A stretch of DNA of 64,000 bases from Pedococcus bigeumensis (GTDB lineage: Bacteria; Actinomycetota; Actinomycetes; Actinomycetales; Dermatophilaceae), in contig NZ_RCZM01000004.1 of NCBI RefSeq assembly GCF_006438965.1, positions 485,608-549,607 on the forward strand. The letters run 5' to 3'. Below the pieces are notes generated by a model, which was not told where the DNA came from, did no database searches, and saw only the letters and a program-made list of their open reading frames with translations. Shown here piece after piece: positions 45,581 to 53,192 of the stretch; position 1 is the first letter of the stretch, and each line of letters begins with the position of its first letter. Position numbers and translations under genes: made by a program.

Positions 45581-46045
45581 CGCTTGCCGTCGCCAGTGAC
45601 GACCTCCGGCGCCGGAAGCGCGATGCTTGACCGAATGCTTGACTAATACGTCACTGAAAGCCACTTATTGCCCCTCTCCACGGTCCCTGGGGGGTCCGCG
45701 GACGTGTAGGGACGTGCGGAGCCCTGTTCTGTCACTTCCCATGCCGGGAAGAAGTCATCCCAAGTGGCACGTGCACGGGAGGGGTCATGGACGTCGCAGT
45801 CAGGTGGGACGCCGGGTGTGCAACTTCCCATGTCCGGCAAAGTGGGCGTCCGGCCCGTGGCGCGGAGTGACACATAGGCGCGCGCGGATTGAAGGCACCT
45901 GATTCCTGGGCCGCGCTGCGCGACGTGTTCCCCGAGACCGGCGCCGTTCCACTTCGCGCGGGCTGGGAGGCGGTCGCCGACCGTGCCCTCACCTCGGCAC
46001 AGGAGCAGGCGAAAGCGAGCGATTCGGTGCTGACTGCCGACGGCA
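45581..46045. other. Non-coding left end of element I
   Basis: It contains two TGCTTGAC arm-type repeats (45624-45631, 45636-45643). A 76-codon frame from TTG 45889 reads into the TetR gene on the other strand and shows no recognisable domain, so I do not call it. The rest holds nothing I can support. Confidence 0.6.
45624..45643 (+). repeat. Arm-type repeat pair, left end of element I
   Basis: Two TGCTTGAC copies with 12-base pitch, 95 bases after the core. The same pair with the same pitch occurs at 49784-49803. Confidence 0.75.
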
Positions 46046-46711
46046 TCACGCGGGTAGCAGAACCCGGACCTGGTCCCTTATCTCGCGCACGAGGTCGTCG
46101 GCGGGGTTGGCGATGTTGATTGTCGCGGCCATGCTGACGAACATGATCGCGGAGACGATGTGCGCGAGGGTAGCGGCGTCGTCGGAGTGGATGCGATGGT
46201 CCCGCTGCAGCACGTCGGCGATCGCCTTTTCGGTCTGCACGGTCAGGTTGAGCGCGTCGCGGTGGTGGGGTTCCTCGGGGTCGCCGAAAACGATCTCTCG
46301 TAGGTAGGTCCGTCCGTTGTCGACCTGTTTGCGGTTGCACTCCACGACCGGGCGGACGATTGCCATCACCGCGTCGAGCATGTCGGGGATGTTCTCGGCC
46401 GCCGTCCTGCCTTGGGTCAGCGCATCGGCGTAGCTGGAGTTCTGCACGAGCAGCAGGAGCTCGCCCTTGGACTTGGCGTAGAGGAACAACGTGCCCGCAC
46501 CGATGTCGGCCCTGTCGGCGATCTCCTGGGCGGTGACCTCGTCGACGCCGCGCTCGGCGAAGAGCTCGCGTGCGGCGGCGGTGATGCGGTCGAGCTTCTG
46601 CTGCTTGTTCCGCTCGCGCCGTCCGACGGGTTGGGAGGTGAGTGGCATGTCTGCCGCCCTTCTCTGCGGTGTGGGCTCCTGGGGTGCGGGCTCGAATGTG
46701 CCGGCGCTCAT
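46046..46711 (-). CDS. TetR/AcrR family transcriptional regulator
   Basis: 221 residues. An N-terminal HTH (about 35-80: ITAAARELFAERG, TAQEIADRADIGAGTLFLYAKSKGELL) is followed by a helical ligand-binding domain. The ATG overlaps the SDR stop as ATGA, making it the last gene of the four-gene operon and therefore autoregulated if it binds the operators at 49439-49466. The inducing compound is probably a substrate or product of the operon enzymes. A later Met near residue 22 is a possible alternative start. Confidence 0.88.
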   Translation of the reverse strand: MSAGTFEPAPQEPTPQRRAADMPLTSQPVGRRERNKQQKLDRITAAARELFAERGVDEVTAQEIADRADIGAGTLFLYAKSKGELLLLVQNSSYADALTQGRTAAENIPDMLDAVMAIVRPVVECNRKQVDNGRTYLREIVFGDPEEPHHRDALNLTVQTEKAIADVLQRDHRIHSDDAATLAHIVSAIMFVSMAATINIANPADDLVREIRDQVRVLLPA

Positions 46712-47442
46712 TCTTCCATGGCGATGAGAGGAGCCCTGGTATCACGGAGCTCTGGATAGAGCGCCTCGACCGGTCCGCTGAGAGCCGCCTTGACCTGGCC
46801 GGTCAGGTCATCGGCGATGACCTCGTACTCGCCGGCCTCGACTGCGTCGTAGACCTTGGTCACGAGTTCCGTTGGCTGCATCTTGGGCCCGTCCGCGTGC
46901 GCGGCCATGGGGGTCTCGACGTAGCCCATGTGAACACCAGTGACATGGACGTTCCGCGGCGCGAGCTCGAGACGCAATGAGTTGGTGGCCGACCAGAGCG
47001 CGGCCTTGGCGGCACTGTAGATCCCGCCGAACCCGTACCAGCTGGCGACCGAGTGCACGTCCACGAGAACGGACTGCGGCTTGGCGGCGAGGGTCGGCGC
47101 GAACGCACGGGCGAGGAAGACAGGACCGAAGAAGTTGATCTCCATGTTTGCCCGGATGTCCGCGTCAGTCACCTCCAGCAGGCTTGCGCTTGGCGGGTTG
47201 GCACCGGCGTTATTGATAAGAACCGTCACGTCTGGTGCCACGGCCACGGCCGCGGCAGTGGACGCGGTGTCGGTGACGTCGAGGGTGAGGGGGACGATCC
47301 GCTCGTCACCCCACGTGCGGGGACTGCGGGCCGTGGCGTAGACCTTCGCCGCACCGCGCGCGAGAGCCTGGTGGACCAAATGGGTTCCGATACCGCCGTT
47401 TGCCCCGGTGACCAGGACAACTGCACCATTGAGGGAAGGCAT
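46708..47442 (-). CDS. Short-chain dehydrogenase/reductase
   Basis: 244 residues. NAD(P)-binding TGANGGIG (about 11-18), NNAGA (about 81) and the catalytic YSAAK (about 146-150) after a Ser in HSVASWYG mark a classical SDR. The ATG at 47442 places the Rossmann motif at the usual distance; an upstream ATG adds 11 residues without support. It is third in the TetR-linked operon, probably reducing or oxidising a carbonyl of the pathway substrate. Confidence 0.88.
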   Translation of the reverse strand: MPSLNGAVVLVTGANGGIGTHLVHQALARGAAKVYATARSPRTWGDERIVPLTLDVTDTASTAAAVAVAPDVTVLINNAGANPPSASLLEVTDADIRANMEINFFGPVFLARAFAPTLAAKPQSVLVDVHSVASWYGFGGIYSAAKAALWSATNSLRLELAPRNVHVTGVHMGYVETPMAAHADGPKMQPTELVTKVYDAVEAGEYEVIADDLTGQVKAALSGPVEALYPELRDTRAPLIAMEE

Positions 47443-47505
47443 GCTTACGTTCTTTCTGTTGTGGGATCGGCGCACGCTGACGAGCGTTGGTGGTCGCCCG
47501 GACGG

Positions 47506-48372
47506 TCAGCGGGCGAGGAACTCGAGGGCGACTGGGGCGAATTTGTCGTGGAACTGGAAGATGCCGCCGTGGCCGGAGTCGGGGTAGATGATCAGCTCGG
47601 AGCCCTTGATGCGGCGGTGCAGGTCTTCGGATAGCACCGATGGCACCATCCGATCGTTGTCGCCGTTGGCGATCAGGGTGGGCTGAGTGATCCTCGAGAG
47701 GTCGACGGCGGGCGAGCGCCCCCACTTCTTGATCGCCTTCAGCTGCGTCTGGAACGCCTTGACCGCGACCGGCTTGTCACGGTCCGTTGTGCGCTCCTTG
47801 AGGCGCTCCACGAACGCGCGGGCGGCGGGCTTGCCCGTGGCGTTGCGGTTGAAGAACAGGAACTCCTTCGGGTCCGACAGGGTCACCGTGGCCCGGAGGA
47901 TGTCGTAGTAGGTGACGCCGGCGACCTTGTCCATGTCCTTGCCGCCGGCTGGGCCGGTGCCAGTGAGGACGAGCTTGCGCACCAGTCCGGGATGCTTCAC
48001 CACCAGAGCCTGGGCAACCATGCCGCCGAGGGAGAAGGAGAAGATGTCGACCTTGTCGAAGCCGAGCGCCTTGATGAAGGTCGCGGCATCGTCGGCCATC
48101 GCCTCGATGCTGTCGGGAACGGTGCCGGTGGAGGTCCCGACGCCGCGGTTGTCGAAGGTGATGACGTGGTGCTGAGCGGCGATGGGGTCGATGATCCGGG
48201 GGTCCCAGTTGTCGAGGTTCGCGGCGAGGTGGACGAAGAAGACGACGGGGATCCCGCCCTTCGGCCCCAGTTCGCGGTAGGCGTAGGTCACGCCGCCGGT
48301 GTGGATGGTTCGGGTGGGCGCGTCCTTGTAGGCGGTGATGACGTCGTCCTGTGCGTGGTTGTTTGTGCTCAT
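47506..48372 (-). CDS. Alpha/beta hydrolase
   Basis: 288 residues. The oxyanion region and nucleophile strand read FSFSLGGMV (about 111-119): the first Gly of the usual GxSxG is replaced by Ser. The acid is in NGDNDRMV (about 242) and the His in DSGHGGIF (about 269). A cap insertion near 150-205 is typical of C-C hydrolases and haloperoxidase-like enzymes, which could fit a role in opening or cleaving an aromatic or lactone. The ATG follows AGGAGA. Confidence 0.88.
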   Translation of the reverse strand: MSTNNHAQDDVITAYKDAPTRTIHTGGVTYAYRELGPKGGIPVVFFVHLAANLDNWDPRIIDPIAAQHHVITFDNRGVGTSTGTVPDSIEAMADDAATFIKALGFDKVDIFSFSLGGMVAQALVVKHPGLVRKLVLTGTGPAGGKDMDKVAGVTYYDILRATVTLSDPKEFLFFNRNATGKPAARAFVERLKERTTDRDKPVAVKAFQTQLKAIKKWGRSPAVDLSRITQPTLIANGDNDRMVPSVLSEDLHRRIKGSELIIYPDSGHGGIFQFHDKFAPVALEFLAR

Positions 48373-48416
48373 GATGTTCTCCTGTGTCCTGGTTCGTGGG
48401 TGATGGGAGGGGCTTG

Positions 48417-49412
48417 TCAGGCTCTGCTGATGACGGTCTTGCCGCGGGTGCCGCCCTTGTCGAGCGACGCAACTGCCTGCGCGGTCTGGTCGAAGTCGAA
48501 GACCCGTCCGACGACGGGGCGCAGCGCGCCAGCGTTGACGAGGTCGGTGATGTGGCGAAGCTGGTCACCGCTGGCGCGCATGAAGAGGAACTCGTACGTC
48601 ACGCCCAGGCGCCGGGCCTGGCGGCGGATGCTGCTGCTGAGGGCCGTCATCACCAGCCGGAGGAACGGGTTCGCGCCGAGCTCGCGGGCAAACGCCGAGT
48701 CGGGTGGCCCAGCGATCCCAATCGCCATGCCGCCCGGACGCAACACGCGAAGCGACTTCTCGAGGTTCTCCCCGCCGACGCTGTCCAGCACCAGGTCGTA
48801 CCCCTCGAGAAGCTGTTCGAAGTCCTGGCTGCGGTAGTCGATGACCACGTCCGCCCCGAGCGCGCGCACGAAGTCGACGTTGCCGGTGCTGACCGTTGTG
48901 GCGACCGTGGCACCGAGGTGCTTGGCGAGCTGGATCGCGATCGTTCCTACTCCGCCGGCGCCGCCGTGGATGAGGACCCGTTGTCCTGGCTCCAGGTTGC
49001 CTCGCTCGACGAGCGCCTGCCATGCGGTCAACGCCACCAGCGGTAGTGAGGCCGCTTCCTCGAAGCTGAGGGACGCGGGCTTGAGCGCCAGATCGGCCTC
49101 GGCAACCGCGATGCGTTCCGCGAAGGCTCCGATGCGGTCCTTGTCGGGCCGGGCATGCACCTCATCGCCGAGCTTGAAGCCCTGCACCTTCGCGCCGACG
49201 CCGATCACCGTTCCGGCGAAGTCGTTGCCGAGGACCTGAGGCAGCTTGTACGGGAGGATCTGCCTGAACTCGCCCGCCCGAATCTTCTCGTCGAGCATGT
49301 TGAGCCCGGCAGCCTGGACCTCTACGAGCACGTCGTGCTCTCCGACCACGGGCTCGGAGACATCTGCTTGCTGCAACGGACCCTTGTACTGCCTAACCAC
49401 GAACGCTCGCAT
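48417..49412 (-). CDS. NADPH:quinone-oxidoreductase-like MDR protein
   Basis: 331 residues of the medium-chain dehydrogenase superfamily, zinc-free quinone-oxidoreductase branch: the N-terminal domain has GNDFAGTVIGVG (about 62-73) and lacks the CGxC zinc-ligand cluster, and the Rossmann domain has HGGAGGVGTIAIQ (about 148-160). It reduces quinones or enones with NADPH. It is the first gene of the operon, 27 bases after the -10/operator region, with a GAAGGAAG Shine-Dalgarno. Confidence 0.88.
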   Translation of the reverse strand: MRAFVVRQYKGPLQQADVSEPVVGEHDVLVEVQAAGLNMLDEKIRAGEFRQILPYKLPQVLGNDFAGTVIGVGAKVQGFKLGDEVHARPDKDRIGAFAERIAVAEADLALKPASLSFEEAASLPLVALTAWQALVERGNLEPGQRVLIHGGAGGVGTIAIQLAKHLGATVATTVSTGNVDFVRALGADVVIDYRSQDFEQLLEGYDLVLDSVGGENLEKSLRVLRPGGMAIGIAGPPDSAFARELGANPFLRLVMTALSSSIRRQARRLGVTYEFLFMRASGDQLRHITDLVNAGALRPVVGRVFDFDQTAQAVASLDKGGTRGKTVISRA

Positions 49413-49438
49413 GCTGACTTCCTTCTCGCGAGATTAAC

Positions 49439-49466
49439 TGAGTTGCCTCAATAATGAGTATACTCA
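49439..49466 (-). promoter_or_regulatory. Twin operators of the TetR operon
   Basis: Two dyads of the form TGAG-N4-CTCA lie at 49439-49450 and 49455-49466, the second a perfect 12-bp palindrome. They are framed by an 11-bp inverted repeat (ATTAACTGAGT at 49433 and its complement ending 49472). They overlap the -10 and spacer, so a repressor bound here would block RNA polymerase. Confidence 0.7.
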
Positions 49467-49479
49467 GTTAATATGTCAA
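49451..49479 (-). promoter_or_regulatory. Promoter of the TetR-linked operon
   Basis: Minus-strand TTGACA (49474-49479), 17-base spacer and CATTAT (49451-49456). It is the best sigma-70-like promoter in the window and unusually AT-rich for this genome. Confidence 0.75.
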
Positions 49480-49532
49480 GCGAGAGTCGTCAGGGTTGCT
49501 GCTCCCCGGGCGTGGGGGCCAGGCCGGATGCA

Positions 49533-49552
49533 TGGTTGACCAGCTGCTTGAC
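49533..49552 (+). repeat. Arm-type repeat pair, right end of element I
   Basis: TGGTTGAC (49533) and TGCTTGAC (49545), 12-base pitch, 96 bases before the core at 49648. About 115 bases after this pair are closely similar to the segment before the third core (54316-54410). Confidence 0.75.
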
Positions 49553-49647
49553 AACGGCGGCGTGTTTCGGCGCATGTCGGGGGACGTTCGGGGAATGGTT
49601 CGTGCTCAGGTGGACGTTGCGGGACGCCGCCGGACATGCCGAATGTG

Positions 49648-49692
<45 letters not shown>

Positions 49693-49704
49693 GAACACTA
49701 GACG

Positions 49705-49734
49705 GCCCTGACCAGCGGAAACGCTGATCAGGGC
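49705..49734 (+). terminator. Terminator-like hairpin after core copy 2
   Basis: 13-base arms with one mismatch around GAAA, then TGTTTC. Its place relative to the core matches the terminator after the intact tRNA. Confidence 0.7.
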
Positions 49735-49783
49735 TGTTTCGCTCTCCACGAAAGCGACTCTTTCCCTGCGTGGGAAGTGGCAA

Positions 49784-49803
49784 TGCTTGACCAACTGCTT
49801 GAC
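49784..49803 (+). repeat. Arm-type repeat pair, left end of element II
   Basis: TGCTTGAC at 49784 and 49796, 12-base pitch, 93 bases after the core. Confidence 0.75.
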
Positions 49804-50194
49804 TAACTCCCCGGCACTCAACTGGCACTCACTGCGGATTCGCGTGCGCTGGCGTCCGTCCATGTTCACTGACGTAGCCCGGCGTCGGCTCGATAGGGGC
49901 GGTGAGTCGGGGCGCTCACTGCCCATTCGGGTTTCGGAGCGTCCGCTACCGGTCGTCGGTGCGCAGGCTGGGCCCCGGGAGCGAAGCCGGCTTCGGGCGG
50001 GGGTCGGAAGGGGGCGACCGACGATCGTCCACATCGCGCCGGCATAACCCGGGGTTAGGCCTTTCGTCCTCTGGGCTTATGTGCCTTCTAACCGTACTGT
50101 GAGTGAAGTCGACTTGCGTGGAACCGAGGGTCGGTGCGGAACGGCCCCAGACCCCGGCGCCGAACTCCTGTATCGCTCGATTCTTGGAGATCGC
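49804..50194. other. Non-coding left part of element II
   Basis: Longer frames on both strands show no family motif, and the minus frame that reads into the core is only a translation of the tRNA fragment. I see no gene here. Confidence 0.55.
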
Positions 50195-50560
50195 ATGTTC
50201 CCGACCACGCAGTCCATTCCCGTACCTCCTGGCCCTGCCACACGCCCTGAGCCCAGTTGGGCACGCCCAGCCGTGACGGACAGGTCGCTGCAGTCGCTCG
50301 TACTTCACTTGCTGCGGTCGGTCGGCGGGCCGTCCTGGGCGCCGGCCCGGGCCGCGGACCGCCTGTTGGAGCAAGTCGACGACGCCCTGGCGCTGCGACG
50401 GGCCCGCGCCCTGCTGCACGTGGTCAGCCGGAACCGGATAGACCCCTCCCACGCGCGCGCGTTCGCGACCATCACCATGGCCCTGAACCGGCTCGAGCAC
50501 CCCCGGTCTCCCGCTTCCCCTAGCACGCAGGCGCACGGGTCCATCGAGGTCCGGCCATGA
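50195..50560 (+). CDS. Small protein of unknown function, element II
   Basis: 121 residues, not recognised. A Pro-rich N-terminus (about 1-28) is followed by a mainly helical, Arg/Leu/Ala-rich part (SLQSLVLHLLRSV, RAADRLLEQVDDALALRRARALL, about 31-75) that could be a small helical bundle or DNA-binding domain. I chose the ATG at 50195 because TTGGAG lies seven bases before it. It overlaps the next gene by ATGA, so the two are co-translated and probably work together. Confidence 0.5.
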   Translation: MFPTTQSIPVPPGPATRPEPSWARPAVTDRSLQSLVLHLLRSVGGPSWAPARAADRLLEQVDDALALRRARALLHVVSRNRIDPSHARAFATITMALNRLEHPRSPASPSTQAHGSIEVRP

Positions 50561-50985
50561 CAACACCTGTCCCGAACCGCCACGCAGCCGCGTTCAGTCG
50601 TGACTCGGGCGCTTCCCCGAGCGTGCCGGCTGCCACCCTATTTTCGTGGGGGACCGGCCCCGCCACTCACAGCCGCACCGACGCAAGGCTGGAACCGCAG
50701 CCCCGGATGGACCCTGAGCAATCATCCACGGACCTAACCGAGCTCCTGACCGGACTACGTCGGATCAGGACGGAGATATCCGCGCCTACCCCGCTGGACC
50801 ACCGTCCGGTCGGGGACCAGATCGTCCAGGACTTCGACGAAGTCATCCAACGCGCTCGCCGTGCGGCATCGGATGTTGTGAACGGTCAGGAATCTCCGCA
50901 CCTGCCTGAGTCGCGCGGTGCATCGGTCCGTGAGGCGGTCCATCTTCCCAGCGGCCCGGACTACCCGGCGCCGACCTACCGGTAA
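50557..50985 (+). CDS. Small protein of unknown function, second of a coupled pair
   Basis: 142 residues, not recognised. The first 60 are Ser/Pro/Thr-rich and likely disordered; a central helical part (LTELLTGLRRIRTEI and IVQDFDEVIQRARRAA, about 60-110) resembles a short amphipathic dimerisation region. ATGA overlap with the upstream gene is the main support that it is real. No homologue is recalled. Confidence 0.45.
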   Translation: MTTPVPNRHAAAFSRDSGASPSVPAATLFSWGTGPATHSRTDARLEPQPRMDPEQSSTDLTELLTGLRRIRTEISAPTPLDHRPVGDQIVQDFDEVIQRARRAASDVVNGQESPHLPESRGASVREAVHLPSGPDYPAPTYR

Positions 50986-51314
50986 CTCCACGAAGGCCTA
51001 GGTGAGGTCAGAACGCGCAAAGCCTGCAACGCGCTACCCCGTCCGGGGCACGACCACGGTCCGCGGCATCGAGGACTGTCCCTGGTGAAGGCCCTCCCAG
51101 GCCAAGCAGATGACGCGCACCAAGGCGCTCCTTGGGCGGGGTGGCTCCGCGGTGCACGGGCCCTCCGGCGCAGGTTCGGCTATCGCCAGGGCCGCGTGCA
51201 CCCTGACCACCCATCCAGCGACGCGCCGGTTGGGGCGGTCGTCACGGCCACCCCTCGTCAAGGTAAACGGCGAGACCATCGGGCGTGGCAGAGTGATCGT
51301 GCTTGACTGACCGC
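50986..51314. other. Non-coding gap in element II
   Basis: Short frames on both strands lack starts with ribosome sites and recognisable motifs. I see nothing to annotate. Confidence 0.5.
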
Positions 51315-51646
51315 ATGAGCAGTAACGGGCCCTGGGGCGACGACGAGCATTGCCCCGCCTGGTGCGTGACTGGTGCCCACACCTGACGTCCAGGCTCGAT
51401 CACCAGACGGGCGACTACTGGCATGAGGGTCAGCGCGCCACGTTTCCTACGACAGCAGGGGACCACCACAACAACCCGGTGGAAGTCGTCGTCTCCCTCG
51501 CCCAACATGTGCAGGTGGACGAGCGCGGCTACTACCGCCACCCGGTCATGGTCAACTTTTGGGGTCAAGAGCTGACCACCGCGCAGACCCGCCAACTCAG
51601 CGCAGCACTCGCCCGACTCGCGGACGAGGCCGACGCCGCCAACTAG
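51315..51646 (+). pseudogene. DUF6907-like gene split by a frameshift
   Basis: An ATG at 51315 opens a frame giving a Cys-rich start (HCPAWCVTGAHT) that stops at 51386. A second frame, open from TTG 51350 to 51646, continues with DHQTGDYWHEG and ends in LTTAQTRQLSAALARLADE, the usual C-terminal pattern of DUF6907 proteins (Cys motif, beta strands, L-T-x-A-x-x-L-A-x-A-L helix). The two parts belong together if one or two bases are gained or lost near 51375-51390. It may be a true pseudogene or a sequencing error. Family function is unknown. Confidence 0.55.
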
Positions 51647-52246
51647 CACCCGTCGGCGGCGAGGAGCTCGCACCAGGTCTCGAGGTCGCCCCTCGGAACC
51701 GTTGAGCGGGAGTCGTTGAGGGGCTCCGGTAGAGCCACATGGTGGCCAGGGTGGGAGAGGGAGCCCCGCCGACGAAGGGGACCTGTCTCGGAAGGATCGG
51801 CAGGCTAACCGTCGGTTGGGCTGCTGCAGGGGAACGATGAGAGGAGGCGGATCCCTCGTTAGCGGTGGTCCGCTACCTCACGCGGCAGGGATGTCGGGTG
51901 AGGTAGCGGACCAACCCAGCGCGGGTCCCCTGAACTCGTGGGGGACGGGGAGGGAACCGCGTCCAGATCTTGCCATCGATCGAGGTTGTCCCAAATGGCC
52001 GTTTGGGCTATGGCTGTCCTCCAAGAAGCGGAGCAACCCCTACGTGTGAGGGAGCAGCACCCGCGCCGGTACGGGCCTTGAAAGGCCACCACGGGCGCGG
52101 GTGCTGCGCTGTCCGGGAGGGGCTCCCATGAGCCATGGGCGAGGTCGCCCGTCGCGCATGCTGGCGGTGGGTGGGGTTCGTGCCTGCAGGAAGACTGCAG
52201 GCCGGTGGAGGCGCGCGAAGCGCGCCCACATCCGAAGGAGCCGACC
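51647..52246. other. Hairpin-rich non-coding stretch in element II
   Basis: No supported gene. It holds a 16-bp inverted repeat (51866-51881 with 51898-51913), a 14-bp one (52054-52067 with 52094-52107) that encloses a smaller GGCCTT/AAGGCC hairpin (52074-52087), and a 7-bp one (52210-52226). Such a cluster could be a structured RNA, a transfer origin or a replication site. Confidence 0.65.
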
Positions 52247-52452
52247 ATGCGCGTCGAGACCAGTGTTGCCGTGCCCAAAGCCGCCATCCGCAACCGTGAA
52301 TCGCACCTCCGGCTGATCACGGAAGCCCGTACCCGCTCGTGGATCTGGGCCTGGCCAGCGAGGATGCGCTGGCCGAGGAGCCCGTGATGGAGGTCAGTGA
52401 CGAGGACGAAGCCTCCCCCTGGGTCAACGTCACGTTCATCTGGACGCTGTGA
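52247..52452 (+). pseudogene. Small gene with a probable frameshift
   Basis: ATG 52247 follows GAAGGAG six bases upstream, a strong start. The frame gives MRVETSVAVPKAAIRNRESH and then stops at 52387 after an unlikely Trp/Arg-rich run. Another frame, open from 52300, gives LVDLGLASEDALAEEP and ends WVNVTFIWTL at 52452, which looks more natural. A one- or two-base indel near 52315-52330 would join them into a protein of about 67 residues. Not recognised. Confidence 0.4.
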
Positions 52453-52712
52453 CCGCTCCGGGAAGTCGCAGGCGCTGGGTTTGCCAGCCCGTCGAAGTCC
52501 CGAGTTGGTCGCGCTAGCTGGGTCAAGGACGTGTGCGCACCACTGTCCCGGACCGCCGGGGCCCGGCCTGTGGGGCTCGCCGCGACCGTCCACGCCTCAA
52601 CCAGATGCTTTCCTTGACGCCTGGGTCGGAAACTGGGATGGCGTAGTGTCAGCACAGCCTCAGCTTGGGGCGCATGCCCTCTCGCCAGCGAGAGGAGATT
52701 GCTGGTCCAACA
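52453..52712. other. Non-coding gap in element II
   Basis: 260 bases with no supported frame or repeat. Confidence 0.45.
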
Positions 52713-52949
52713 ATGGACACCAACTCACCCGGTACGAGCGCCTCTGGCTCCAGATCCCAGTCCGTCCCTGAGGTGCACAACTCATCGACCGACGAGGCTG
52801 CTGCCCTGCTGGGTGGCTGTGGGCAGGTGCACCTGCCTAGCGGAAGCATGTGCACCTTGCGGAACGGCCACGCCGGATCCTGCGAGTTCACGCCCGCCAA
52901 ACGGGTGGATGCCCTGCTGGCCGAGCACAAGGCCGCCGAAGGCTGGTGA
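52713..52949 (+). CDS. Small Cys/His-containing protein of unknown function
   Basis: 78 residues. The C-terminal half has the pattern CGQVHLPSGSMCTLRNGHAG then SCEF (about 40-64), an arrangement of Cys and His that could bind a metal and that I recall from short actinobacterial hypothetical proteins. The N-terminus is Ser/Thr-rich. GAGAGGAG lies upstream but at a long distance, so the exact start is uncertain. Confidence 0.5.
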   Translation: MDTNSPGTSASGSRSQSVPEVHNSSTDEAAALLGGCGQVHLPSGSMCTLRNGHAGSCEFTPAKRVDALLAEHKAAEGW

Positions 52950-53076
52950 CCCCAGGCCGCGTCGCGGCCGGGGGATGGGCGGTTCGGCGCGGCCGCTCAC
53001 CCACCAACCGTACCCAGCCGTACGTCCTGGTTTGGGTAACGCAAGGCGAGCGTTCTCTCCCTCCGGTTCGAGAACC

Positions 53077-53178
53077 ATGCCGATGCCGGCCAGCGTCACC
53101 CATGGCCACGTCGAAGCCATCATCGGCGAAAGCGAGTTCATCGAGAAGACCGAAGGCGCCCAGCTGCTGTTCATCTGA
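53077..53178 (+). CDS. Possible 33-residue peptide
   Basis: ATG to TGA frame of 33 codons (ends TEGAQLLFI), with two early Met residues and no obvious ribosome site. It may be the tail of a decayed gene. Low support. Confidence 0.2.
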   Translation: MPMPASVTHGHVEAIIGESEFIEKTEGAQLLFI

Positions 53179-53192
53179 CAATGTCGGCGGCC

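Noticed and set aside
45889..46119. 76-codon plus frame at the left end of element I
   Set aside because: TTG start, no ribosome site, and it overlaps the TetR gene on the other strand.
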